Positions 27,075 through 35,678 of a stretch of DNA of 64,000 nucleotides are shown here, one piece after another (the first letter of the stretch is position 1; each line of letters opens with the position of its first letter). Source of the DNA: JAIXWP01 sp041391745 (GTDB lineage: Bacteria; Bacteroidota; Bacteroidia; Flavobacteriales_D; Sanyastnellaceae). Location: assembly GCA_041391745.1 (NCBI GenBank), contig JAWKNK010000015.1:7055-71054 (forward strand), given 5' to 3'. The translations under genes were made by a program, and so were the position numbers. The notes beneath the pieces are model-generated. The model was not told where the DNA came from. It did not search any database and was given only the letters and a program-made list of their open reading frames with translations.

Positions 27075-28043
27075 TTAGAACTTCGCTTTTGATCTACGAA
27101 CACCGGCTCTATTTTTCAAGTAGCTGTATTTTGATTTGTAGAAATTGCTTCGACCACGAATTACTTTACCTACAGTAAACTGCGCTGTAAGGTAGCTATC
27201 ATTATTTGTCGCATCACCTCTTTTTGACCTTTGATTTTCGTCGTAATAACGGAAGTCATTTACCGAAACTTTCTGTCCATCTGCGCCTGATGAAGCATTG
27301 ATCTCATCTACTAAACCTTGATACGTTTGACTATAAAATTCAAACGCTTTTTCATCTTCAGAGTTTGGAAGATTGTAGAGTGTAGAAATATCATCCAAGT
27401 AGTCAGTAAATGTAGTTCTCCAAGAGAACTCCCAACCAACTCTCCATTCTTTATTGAAAGTAAAATACATTCCTAGTCCAGCTGGAATTGCCACTCCAAA
27501 AGCCGAATACGCTTTTTCCTGACCTTCCGTTTTCCATGGTCTCAAATCGAACCAGTAACCTCCATATTGAAGTTCACCTTCTTTATAAATCTGACCTTGA
27601 GGGTTGTGGTAATATCCAGAAACCCCTCCAAACAAGTAAAGTTTGAAATCTGGGTTGTAATATCCTTTGTTTCCAACGTCATTGTCGTACCAAACAGTAA
27701 GCTCTGCTCTAACTCCTAGCTCAATAATATTGTTGCGGAAGTTCATGTTTCGGCCTCTACGAGCAGGGTTTGTTGTAAGTGCGTCTTTGTCCGTGATTCT
27801 GATAAAGTCAGAGTTTGCAGCAACAGCCAAACGCTTTGAGAACTTGTAGCGTCCGTAAATACCAGCCGCATATCGCGTTGACAATAAGTGCATATCCCAC
27901 ACGAAATCTCTACGTGTAAGCTCCTTTCCTCCAATGTCTCCGAGGTAGTTTGCAGCACCAATTTTAACCCCATAATCCCAGTTATACTGAGCCTGTGAGC
28001 TTAGAGATGCAATCAAAACTAGTACTAGTAATAATCTTTTCAT
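27075..28043 (-). CDS. DUF6089 (PorG-like) outer-membrane beta-barrel protein
   Basis: The 322-residue protein has a signal peptide (MKRLLLVLVLIASLSSQAQ). The barrel pattern starts with YNWDYGVKIGAANYLGDIGG, a hallmark of the DUF6089 family that contains the T9SS barrel PorG. Other family stretches are SFKRLAVAANSDFIR-like text (KFSKRLAVAANSDF), NPDFKLYLFGGVSGYYHNP, and FGVAIPAGLGMYFTFNKEWRVGWE (key part IPAGLGMYFTF). The C-terminus is very basic (YLKNRAGVRRSKAKF), which is unusual for a barrel end. PorG anchors the PorK/N ring in P. gingivalis. Whether this copy serves that role cannot be said, since no porKLMN genes are in the window. Confidence 0.75.
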   Translation of the reverse strand: MKRLLLVLVLIASLSSQAQYNWDYGVKIGAANYLGDIGGKELTRRDFVWDMHLLSTRYAAGIYGRYKFSKRLAVAANSDFIRITDKDALTTNPARRGRNMNFRNNIIELGVRAELTVWYDNDVGNKGYYNPDFKLYLFGGVSGYYHNPQGQIYKEGELQYGGYWFDLRPWKTEGQEKAYSAFGVAIPAGLGMYFTFNKEWRVGWEFSWRTTFTDYLDDISTLYNLPNSEDEKAFEFYSQTYQGLVDEINASSGADGQKVSVNDFRYYDENQRSKRGDATNNDSYLTAQFTVGKVIRGRSNFYKSKYSYLKNRAGVRRSKAKF

Positions 28044-28171
28044 TCGCGAAGTGTTCTCTTTAAGGCCTTAAAAACAAGGTGCTAAGATAGAATTTTAGGT
28101 TGTTATGACCAAATGAAATTTTACGAACCTCAGTCTATTTTGTTTTTATTTCTTTTGCAAAAAAGAATTTT

Positions 28172-29127
28172 ATGAAAAACAACAGGGTTTGTGAGCTATT
28201 TGGCATTGAATATCCAATCGTTCAAGCGGGCATGATTTGGTGCTCGGGTTGGGAATTGGCATCGGCCGTGAGCAATTCTGGAGGCCTTGGTATTTTGGGC
28301 GCTGGATCTATGTATCCTGACGTATTGAAAGATCAAATTCAAAAGTGCAAAGCGGCGACAAACAAGCCTTTTGGGGTGAATTTACCTTTGTTGTATCCTG
28401 ATATTGATAAGCACATTCAAACTATTCTTGAAGAGAAAGTGCCAGTAGTCATTACAAGTGCGGGCAATCCCAAAACGTGGACACAAAATTAAAAGAAGCT
28501 GGAATTACAGTAGTTCATGTTGTATCCAGCAGCAAATTCGCCAAGAAAGCTGAGGACGCTGGAGTTGATGCCATTGTGGCGGAAGGTTTTGAAGCTGGGG
28601 GACATAACGGAAGAGAGGAAACGACGACACTATGTTTGATACCATCAGTGGTTGAAGCTGTGAAAATTCCAGTAATTGCTGCGGGAGGCATTGGAAGTGG
28701 AAAAACCATGCTTGCTACCATGATTTTAGGAGCTGACGGTGTTCAAATAGGCTCAAGATTCGTAGCAACTCCCGAGTCGAGCGCCCATCAAGCCTTTAAA
28801 GAAAAAGTAGTCTCAGCCACTGAGGGAGACACTTTGCTTACTTTGAAGGAGTTGACACCTGTGAGATTGTTAAAAAATGACTTTTTCGATCAAGTGATGT
28901 TGGCTTATTCAAAGAATGCGAGCAGCGAAGAGCTCAATGATCTTTTAGGTCGAGGAAGAGCTAAAAAAGGGATGTTTGAAGGGAATATGAACGACGGGGA
29001 ACTGGAGATAGGTCAAGTTTCTGCCACTATTCATGAGATAAAACCTGCAGCAGAAGTGATGAATGAGATCATTTCTGAATACAGAACATTACTTGAATCA
29101 CAATCACTTCAAAGACTTTCGATTTAG
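28172..29127 (+). pseudogene. Nitronate monooxygenase, interrupted by a one-base deletion
   Basis: Nitronate monooxygenases are FMN enzymes oxidising alkyl nitronates. The first reading frame (28172-28492) carries FGIEYPIVQAGMIWCSG and VITSAGNPKTWTQ, then stops. The second (28477-29127) resumes with KLKEAGITVVHVV, EGFEAGGHNGREETTT and AAGGIGSGKTM. Adding one A to the run at 28485-28488 restores a continuous protein reading NPKTWTQKLKEAG of about 317 residues, the normal family size. All other motifs are intact on both sides. This is either a homopolymer sequencing error or a very recent mutation; I favour error. No slippery heptamer with stimulator is evident for programmed shifting. Confidence 0.85.
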
Positions 29128-29204
29128 TTGCGCCATGCAACCTTTTGGTCATAAAGAACGTGAAATATAAAAGCGGGTTTTCCGTTTGTAGGGTCCCGAA
29201 TTTA

Positions 29205-29212
29205 TATCTTTG
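29205..29212 (+). promoter_or_regulatory. -7 promoter element immediately before the type B cargo gene
   Basis: TATCTTTG is an exact TAnnTTTG match. A TTTG at 29185-29188 lies 16 bases upstream, slightly closer than usual, and may be the -33 element. The box ends eight bases before the TTG start. Confidence 0.55.
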
Positions 29213-29220
29213 TGTCCTGA

Positions 29221-31335
29221 TTGAATAGACAACTAAACATAGCTTCCTTCAAGATTCTTTTCATTGGAATCCTATCGATTTTTGTACATTTCGAAACCTT
29301 TGCTCAACCCGTAATTTCACCTGAAATTTCTTGTATTTCTACCATCACGAATTCTGATTTACAGATCAATTGGAATCCGCCAAGTGACCCTGGGGGAAAT
29401 TTTATTGCCTATCATATTTATCAAGGGCCCAACACCAACGGCCCTTTTATAGAAGTGGCAACGTTAAATAATATTGCAGATAATAGTTTTATCGCCTCCC
29501 CTCCTACTTTGAACAGTGATCTATGCTATTACATTCAAGTAGAAGCCCTCGTGGGCGGAATTCCGACCTTGTCTCCTCCTTCGGCAACGTATTGCTCAAT
29601 ATTTTTAAATGTAAGTCCAAGCGCCGCACCTCAAGGCTACGCTTTTCTAGATTGGAACAATCCATTTCCCAACGGCACATTGAATGGAGATTATTCTATA
29701 CTTATGGAGTATCCTGCAGGGACCTGGACTGAAATTGCCACTTTACCTCAAGACATCACTTCTTACAGTCATGAAATAAGTGTTTGTAATGAATTTTTAA
29801 ATTTTCAAATTGTATTTCAAACTCCGCAGTGTGATTATACCAGCAATATTGATGGTGATTTGCTAACCGATCTGACACCGCCTGCCATTCCCAATATTAC
29901 AAGCGTTTCGATTGATCATGCTACGAATGACGCCATCATAGAATGGGAGGCGAGTACATCTCCTGATACGCAAGGATATATTCTGTATTACTGCAACGCA
30001 GATGGTACTGTATCTATTATCGATACCATTTATGGTTTCAACAACACGCAATTTGTAGACATACTTGCACCGACGGCTATTGGGCCTGTGAGCTATTTGA
30101 TTGCTGCTATTGACACTTGTTATAGCGGCACTCCGCCATCACCCAACACGAGCCCTGCGGGAGATGTTTGTAATGCTTCAGTTTATATAAGCCCGATTGC
30201 TTACGCGATTTGTGAAGATAATGTGGACATTCACTGGACCTCCTATGAGGGATGGGCTTCTGGAGTGGACTCGTATGATATCTATCATAGCTTTAACGGA
30301 TCGCCTTTTGAAATCATCGCCACAGTTGATGCAAATACAAACGACTACAATCACCTAGTATCGCTTGGTGGATTGAACAGGTATTACATCGTTGCTCATT
30401 CGGTTAGCGGTGGTTACACTGCTACTTCCAATCTCCAAAACGTGCAGGTCACCTATCCTGCTCCACCGTCATTTACATATATCACTTCCGCTTCAGTAAT
30501 TGAGAATGGAAAAATTGAAATTGATGTATTGACCGAACCAGTTGGATCAGATCATTTCTATTATTTGGAAAGACAACAGTTGGGAACAGGAGATTGGGAC
30601 TTAGTAGACGTTCAAAACAATTTTGGTATTGCCAACATGACTTTCACAGATGAGATGGATGTGAAGACAGATGTATTTAGCTATATGTATCGGGTGGATG
30701 TTCAAAATGTGTGCGATGATATGGTAGACACATCTGAGATTGCAATAAGCACATTGTTGAGTGGTTTCGCCTATAATGAACGATTATCAAATGCCCTTCA
30801 ATGGTCTGATTACATTGGTTTTGACGAAGGAGTTTCAGAATATAGGATTTACAGAAAAGACGGCGACGAAGTCAATTTCTCACTCGTCTCGACGGTTGGG
30901 GGTACGATCAATTATTATGAAGACGATGTAAGTGCATTGGAATTCTCTCCTGGAGATTTCACCTATAAAATAGAAGCAGTTAGCAATCCTTCTCCAATTT
31001 ACCCTGGCATTTATTCGGCCTTTTCGAATGAAATTCGCCTTTCTCTGCTTCCTGTAATTTGGGTACCTAATGCTTTTGTGGTAGATGGATTCAATACCAC
31101 TTTTGGACCTGTTGTCCGCTTCGCAGATATGGACACTTATCGCATGATTATTTATAGTCGTTGGGGAGACGTAATATTCGACACTACTGATATCACGGAA
31201 CAGTGGGATGGATTCATGAATGGACGACCTGTTCAAGAAGGCGTTTATGTTTATTACATCTCCGTTAAAGACGGGCAGGGAAGATTGGAAGAGCGCAGGG
31301 GAACAGTCACTTTGCTTTCTGCTAGAGCCCAATAA
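29221..31335 (+). CDS. T9SS type B-sorted fibronectin-III-like protein (gliding motility-associated C-terminal domain)
   Basis: The 704-residue protein begins with a hydrophobic signal (FKILFIGILSIFVHFETFAQ). Several fibronectin-type-III-like domains follow: LQINWNPPSDPGGNFIAYHIYQG, AIIEWEASTSPDTQGYILYY, VDIHWTSYEGWASGVDSYDIYH, ALQWSDYIGFDEGVSEYRIYRK (first parts of each are diagnostic). The last 90 residues are the type B sorting domain (WVPNAFVVDGFNTTFGPV, MIIYSRWGDVIFDT, EQWDGFMNGRPVQEGVYVYY). It should be exported through SprA and anchored by the PorP/SprF route. The TTG at 29221 is forced, since an in-frame TGA precedes it and no ATG follows before the signal peptide. CoaX follows six bases later. 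Confidence 0.87.
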   Translation: MNRQLNIASFKILFIGILSIFVHFETFAQPVISPEISCISTITNSDLQINWNPPSDPGGNFIAYHIYQGPNTNGPFIEVATLNNIADNSFIASPPTLNSDLCYYIQVEALVGGIPTLSPPSATYCSIFLNVSPSAAPQGYAFLDWNNPFPNGTLNGDYSILMEYPAGTWTEIATLPQDITSYSHEISVCNEFLNFQIVFQTPQCDYTSNIDGDLLTDLTPPAIPNITSVSIDHATNDAIIEWEASTSPDTQGYILYYCNADGTVSIIDTIYGFNNTQFVDILAPTAIGPVSYLIAAIDTCYSGTPPSPNTSPAGDVCNASVYISPIAYAICEDNVDIHWTSYEGWASGVDSYDIYHSFNGSPFEIIATVDANTNDYNHLVSLGGLNRYYIVAHSVSGGYTATSNLQNVQVTYPAPPSFTYITSASVIENGKIEIDVLTEPVGSDHFYYLERQQLGTGDWDLVDVQNNFGIANMTFTDEMDVKTDVFSYMYRVDVQNVCDDMVDTSEIAISTLLSGFAYNERLSNALQWSDYIGFDEGVSEYRIYRKDGDEVNFSLVSTVGGTINYYEDDVSALEFSPGDFTYKIEAVSNPSPIYPGIYSAFSNEIRLSLLPVIWVPNAFVVDGFNTTFGPVVRFADMDTYRMIIYSRWGDVIFDTTDITEQWDGFMNGRPVQEGVYVYYISVKDGQGRLEERRGTVTLLSARAQ

Positions 31336-31341
31336 TTAGCT

Positions 31342-32064
31342 ATGCATTTAATCATCGACCAAGGTAATACAGCAACGAAATTAGCACTGTTTGAAGACAC
31401 AGTATTAATAGATAGTATTCGATTGAGCAATGCTGAATTGGATTTAGGAATTCAGAATTTTCTCAGAAATAAAAACCTGGAAGGTGCATTCGGCTCAAGT
31501 GTAAGAGCGGATGAGCAGTCTATTTTTAATCAAGAAAAATTCGGATTTGAGACCGTTCCATTTGGAATCGAAACTCCGATTCCGCTTTCTATTTCATATA
31601 AAACTCCAAAAACTTTTGGACTAGATCGTATTGCAAACGCCTGCGGGGTTTTGGATTATGACAAGCAAAACACTTTGGTTGTAGATGCTGGTACATGTAC
31701 AACCTATACCTTGCTAAAAGAAAATACGATTGTTGGTGGTGCCATTGCCCCTGGCCTTAAAATGCGACTTCAAGCAATGCATCAATTCACTGGCAAGCTA
31801 CCTCTGATCGGCGAAGTTCCTCAAAACATCACGCTAATAGGTGAAACTACAGAAGAAAGTTTGCTCAGCGGGGGGATACTTGGTGGAATCTTCGAAATTG
31901 ATGCTTTTATTCAAGCTTATTGTAGTGAAATCAACGACTTATTCGTAATACTGACGGGCGGAGAATCAAGATATTTGGGTAGCCGCTTGAAAAGTAGCAT
32001 TTTTGCCGACGAAAACTTGACCCTAAAGGGTCTTAACAGAATTTATTTGTACAATAAAAAGTGA
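31342..32064 (+). CDS. coaX: Type III pantothenate kinase
   Basis: CoaX catalyses the first step of coenzyme A synthesis, phosphorylating pantothenate, and requires a monovalent cation. The ASKHA-fold motifs are clear in 240 residues: phosphate-1 loop IDQGNTATKLA, PKTFGLDRIANACG for pantothenate binding, phosphate-2 loop VVDAGTCTTYTLL with its catalytic Asp, and GGAIAPGLKMRLQAMHQFT. It overlaps the next gene by four bases. It opens the coaX - outer-membrane protein - lptC run found in many Bacteroidota. Confidence 0.95.
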   Translation: MHLIIDQGNTATKLALFEDTVLIDSIRLSNAELDLGIQNFLRNKNLEGAFGSSVRADEQSIFNQEKFGFETVPFGIETPIPLSISYKTPKTFGLDRIANACGVLDYDKQNTLVVDAGTCTTYTLLKENTIVGGAIAPGLKMRLQAMHQFTGKLPLIGEVPQNITLIGETTEESLLSGGILGGIFEIDAFIQAYCSEINDLFVILTGGESRYLGSRLKSSIFADENLTLKGLNRIYLYNKK

Positions 32065-33492
32065 AGCATTTTTTACTCCTCATAACAGCCTTCTTTGCAA
32101 CTACAGGACTCCTTAGTCAAACAAGTTTAAACAATGCCTATTCTCGTTTGGGCATTGGATTGATTGAAGCTCCAGGATCTGTAAATCACTTCGGGATGGG
32201 CGGATTGAACTCCTTTCAATTTGAAGCGAATGCAGTGAATCTATACAATCCTGCCAGCTATGCAAACTTGTCCAAGGTGGTTTTTCAAATTGCAGGCAAA
32301 GGAAACTTTTCGACGATTAGCAATTCAAGTACATCTACTAAATACAATGGTGGTCAGGTACAAGAAATTGCGATGGGTTTTAAAAAAGGAGGAAGCAAAT
32401 GGGGATTCGCCTTTGGACTTACACCATACAGCAGTGTGGGCTACAGTGTTACAAGCACAGCAATGGTAAATGATAGCACTCAAGTCATTTACAAAAACGA
32501 TGGTAGTGGAGGATTGAACAAATTCACTCTCGGAGCTTCAAGAAATTTCAGATTATACAAATTACCCAAAGGTGATACAACCCTTGTAGGAACTGCAAAA
32601 TTCGCAGCTGACCAGCGATTAAAAGAAAAGCGCGATAGTTTGGAATATGTGAGTTCTAAGCTCAATATTGGTGTCAACTTTAATGTGCTATTTGGTTCAC
32701 TCAACAATGTTCGCAAAGTTGAATACGACAATACCAGGTACTTTGGTACCCGCGCCACATCTAAGACATCAATAAATGATATCGCATTTGATGCAGGTTT
32801 CCAATACCGCAAACCTATTCATCTGAAATGGGATGATAAAAAAGTTGTTGCGAGTACCTATTTGATGGCTGGAGGTAGCTATCAGCTTGCCACAAATCTG
32901 AGAGCGAAGTATGATGATATTGGAGAAATGTACATTTACAGTAATGGCGTAGATGCTCTTGTGGACACATCCTATATCGTGACTGCTCAGAATGGCTCTT
33001 TCGAGCTTCCTGAGCGCATTTCACTTGGTGTTGGACTCATGCATATTGGAAGCGAGGGGCGTGTTTTGACTTACGGATTAGAGTTTAGAACTCAGGACTG
33101 GTCGAAGTTTAGCGGAACTTTTCAAGAAGAGCTTGGAGCACAATCTCTAGGAAGATATACTTACATCGGAGCTGGAGTTGAATTCACTCCAAATGCTGGC
33201 GAAAATTCAAATTTACTTGGAAGAACTACTTATCGTTTGGGTGCGAGAAATACACAAACCTATATCAATGTGAACGGAAGTAACGATTGCTCAGCAGGCT
33301 GTGTCTGCAGGTTTCTCAATGCCGATTTACGCAAGTCGCACATCGAGTAAATTCAATTTTGGAATTGAATACGGAAACATGGGAAGTACAGCAGACAATC
33401 TCATACAAGAGCAATTCGTGACCATTCAAATCGGATTTAGTTTGACACCTTATGTGATCAACCCGTGGTTTGTGCAACGCCGCTATGACTAA
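32061..33492 (+). CDS. FadL/PorV-like outer-membrane protein, frameshifted near the C-terminus
   Basis: The protein is predicted to be an outer-membrane beta-barrel with a signal peptide (MKHFLLLITAFFATTGLLSQ), NNAYSRLGIGLIEAPGSVNHFGMGG and NLYNPASYANL, resembling the long-chain fatty acid transporter group. The first frame (32061-33350) reaches TYINVNG and then reads nonsense. A second frame (up to 33492) continues QQAVSAGFSMPIYASR, FNFGIEYGNMGS and the barrel end IQIGFSLTPYVINPWFVQRRYD. One extra base between about 33275 and 33288 explains the switch. The repaired protein has about 476 residues. It starts at GTG overlapping coaX and its true stop overlaps the lptC start by eight bases, supporting the repaired reading. 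Confidence 0.82.
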
Positions 33493-34066
33493 GCGTTTTT
33501 CCATATTTTCATTTTTAATCGCTGTCATTTTTATTGCTTGTAAAAATGACATCAAGCAAATTCGCGCTGCAACAGAAGACTTTAATCTGCCTCTACAAAC
33601 CAGTATTGACGCTGAATACACGTACACGGAGGATGGAAAAAAAAGAAATATCCTGGAGGCACATCAGTTGGATCAATATGGAGGTGATTCTAGTTATGTA
33701 GTAGCTTCTGGAGGATTTAAAATGACCTTTTTTGATTCTGTGGAAACTCAAATAGCGACAATGACTGCTGATTCTGGCATTTATTTTCAGGAAGAAAATA
33801 AATTGATTGCCATCGGAAATGTTCTGTTGAAAAACACCCAGAATGAGATGCTCGAAACTACCGAGCTCATCTTTGAACAGGATAGTAATCGGATATTTAC
33901 AGACAAGCCGGTGTCTATTTCTACTGGCGATGGAAAGTTCTTTGGGAAGGGTTTAGAAAGCAATAGTAGCTTTACCCGTTATCAGATCTTGCAACCAACT
34001 GGGGATTTTTATATCGACGAAAACGACGAAAGCATCTTATCTTCGCCCAATGGAAAAGACAACTAG
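33485..34066 (+). CDS. lptC: LPS export ABC transporter periplasmic protein LptC
   Basis: LptC links the LptBFG transporter at the inner membrane to LptA in the periplasmic lipopolysaccharide bridge. The protein has 193 residues from the ATG at 33485. It starts with a lipoprotein-like signal (FSIFSFLIAVIFIACKNDIK), so in this group it may be lipid-anchored. The beta-jellyroll repeats are typical: LEAHQLDQYGGDSSYVVASGGF, MTADSGIYFQEENKLIAIGNV, FTDKPVSISTGDGKFFGKGL. It overlaps the preceding barrel gene by eight bases and the following small gene by 17 bases, so the run is one operon. Other lpt genes are not in the window. Confidence 0.88.
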   Translation: MTKRFSIFSFLIAVIFIACKNDIKQIRAATEDFNLPLQTSIDAEYTYTEDGKKRNILEAHQLDQYGGDSSYVVASGGFKMTFFDSVETQIATMTADSGIYFQEENKLIAIGNVLLKNTQNEMLETTELIFEQDSNRIFTDKPVSISTGDGKFFGKGLESNSSFTRYQILQPTGDFYIDENDESILSSPNGKDN

Positions 34067-34262
34067 ATTTCTCATTCATTTTTGGTTAGCAGTTAGCATT
34101 GCCTCAGCAATTTTTGCAGGTTATATGATTGCTGTTCATGGCTGGGAAGTTGGCTCAAGCTATCTGTTTGTTCCTGTGATTGCATTCATTTGGTACTTAT
34201 TTAGAAAAATGATGCACAACAGATTGACCAAACAAAATGACAATGCCAATCGCAACATGTAA
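34050..34262 (+). CDS. Small two-helix membrane protein of unknown function
   Basis: This 70-residue protein has two hydrophobic segments (FLIHFWLAVSIASAIFAGYMI, quoted as LAVSIASAIFAGYMIAVHG, and YLFVPVIAFIWYLF) and a short basic, polar tail (RKMMHNRLTKQNDNANRNM). It overlaps the end of lptC by 17 bases and precedes the CNNM/CBS gene by 29 bases, so expression is very likely coupled. I recognise no family. Its position suggests an accessory role with LptC or the CNNM protein, but this is only inference. Confidence 0.7.
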   Translation: MEKTTRFLIHFWLAVSIASAIFAGYMIAVHGWEVGSSYLFVPVIAFIWYLFRKMMHNRLTKQNDNANRNM

Positions 34263-34291
34263 TGCGTAATTTTGTCTTGAAACTTTCGTAG

Positions 34292-35569
34292 ATGGATTCC
34301 TATTGGATATTAATTGTATTTTTTTCTTTAGTGTGTTCTGCCTTTTCGAGCGGAATGGAGATAGCCTTCATTACTTCGAATAAATTTAAAATTGAGCTTG
34401 ATAGAAAGCAGAAAGTTTTTGGTGCAGAAATCGTTTCTTATTTCACTCGCCATCCGAAGCAATTTATTGCCTCAATGCTAGTGGGAAATAATATTGCACT
34501 TGTTGTCTATGGTCTCTATATGGGTGATGCGATAACCCATTTTTTAGACGCACAACTTGGACTAAATAGTCTTGTACTTGGTGAACCTGGAATCTTACTT
34601 CTTCAAACATTTATCTCGACAATCATCGTCTTAATTTTTGGTGAATTTATTCCAAAAGCAATTTTCTCTACAAACCCTAACCGCTGGATGGCATTGTTTG
34701 CTATACCTATGTTATTGTGGTATGTGTTGTTGTGGGTATTTGCTTGGTTCGTTGCAAAAATCAGCGACCTATTTTTAAGAGTGTTTCTAAAAACGAAAAC
34801 GGGAAGTGAGAAAGTTGAGTTTGGTCGTATCGACCTTGACCACTTTTTAGCAGAGGCAACAGGAAATATTGATCGTTCGAAAGAGTTTGATCACGAAATT
34901 CAGATTTTCCAAAACGCTTTGGATTTTTCTAAAGTAAAAGCAAGAGATTGCCTTATTCCTCGAAATGAAATTGTAGCCGTTGAAATAACCGATAGTGTGG
35001 ATAAGCTCAAGCAGCTATTCATTGAAACTAGGCTTTCAAAAATTTTGGTTTTCAAGGAAAACATAGATCATATTATTGGCTACGTACATTCTTTTGAAAT
35101 TTTCAAGAAGCCTGAACATATTCAACACGTTTTGCGACCAGTAGCAATTGTTCCGGAACCCATGGCTGCGAATGAAATTTTGGAACTCTTTATTTCTAAG
35201 AAAAGAAGTTTAGCGGTGGTTGTCGATGAATATGGTGGAACCGCAGGGATTATCACCATGGAAGATATTGTGGAGGAAATTTTTGGCGAAATTGAAGACG
35301 AGCACGACAAAGAAGAAACCATTGAGCATGTTTATGAAGATGGCTCATACGAGTTTTCGGCTCGTTTGGAAATTGATTACTTGAACGACAAATATCAAAT
35401 TGGACTCCCGGTGAATGCCGAGGAATACGATACTTTAGGTGGACTTATGCTCCATCTTATGGAAGATATTCCCAAAAATGGCGATTCTGTTGATGTAGAG
35501 AACTTTACTTTGACCGCCTCAAAAGTGAGTGAAACACGTGTGGAAGTGGTGAAAATAGCCATTATCTAA
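34292..35569 (+). CDS. CNNM/CBS/CorC-domain membrane protein (hemolysin C family, GldE-like)
   Basis: The 425-residue protein has a CNNM transmembrane domain (residues about 1-190, starting WILIVFFSLVCSAFSSGMEIAF, with the pattern SSGMEIAF and FGEFIPKAIF). Two CBS domains follow (CLIPRNEIVAVEITDS and RPVAIVPEPMAANEILELF), then a CorC/HlyC domain (about 345-424, DTLGGLMLHLMEDIPKNGDSV). Between the CBS motifs, VVVDEYGGTAGIITMEDIVEEIFGEIEDE is the family signature (key part VVDEYGGTAG). Homologues act in magnesium efflux; the paralogue GldE supports gliding and T9SS function. The sequence alone does not separate these options. Confidence 0.9.
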   Translation: MDSYWILIVFFSLVCSAFSSGMEIAFITSNKFKIELDRKQKVFGAEIVSYFTRHPKQFIASMLVGNNIALVVYGLYMGDAITHFLDAQLGLNSLVLGEPGILLLQTFISTIIVLIFGEFIPKAIFSTNPNRWMALFAIPMLLWYVLLWVFAWFVAKISDLFLRVFLKTKTGSEKVEFGRIDLDHFLAEATGNIDRSKEFDHEIQIFQNALDFSKVKARDCLIPRNEIVAVEITDSVDKLKQLFIETRLSKILVFKENIDHIIGYVHSFEIFKKPEHIQHVLRPVAIVPEPMAANEILELFISKKRSLAVVVDEYGGTAGIITMEDIVEEIFGEIEDEHDKEETIEHVYEDGSYEFSARLEIDYLNDKYQIGLPVNAEEYDTLGGLMLHLMEDIPKNGDSVDVENFTLTASKVSETRVEVVKIAII

Positions 35570-35678
35570 GGCTGTACTTACTGATTTTCAACTCTTTAAA
35601 ATCCCATTAACTTTAATTATGGAACTTCCACGACTATTTACGATATTCGCACTCCAAAATTTTAATTAGCTATAGATT

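Noticed and set aside
28470..28495. Programmed frameshift in nitronate monooxygenase
   Set aside because: No slippery heptamer or stimulating structure is visible; a lost A in a homopolymer run is simpler.
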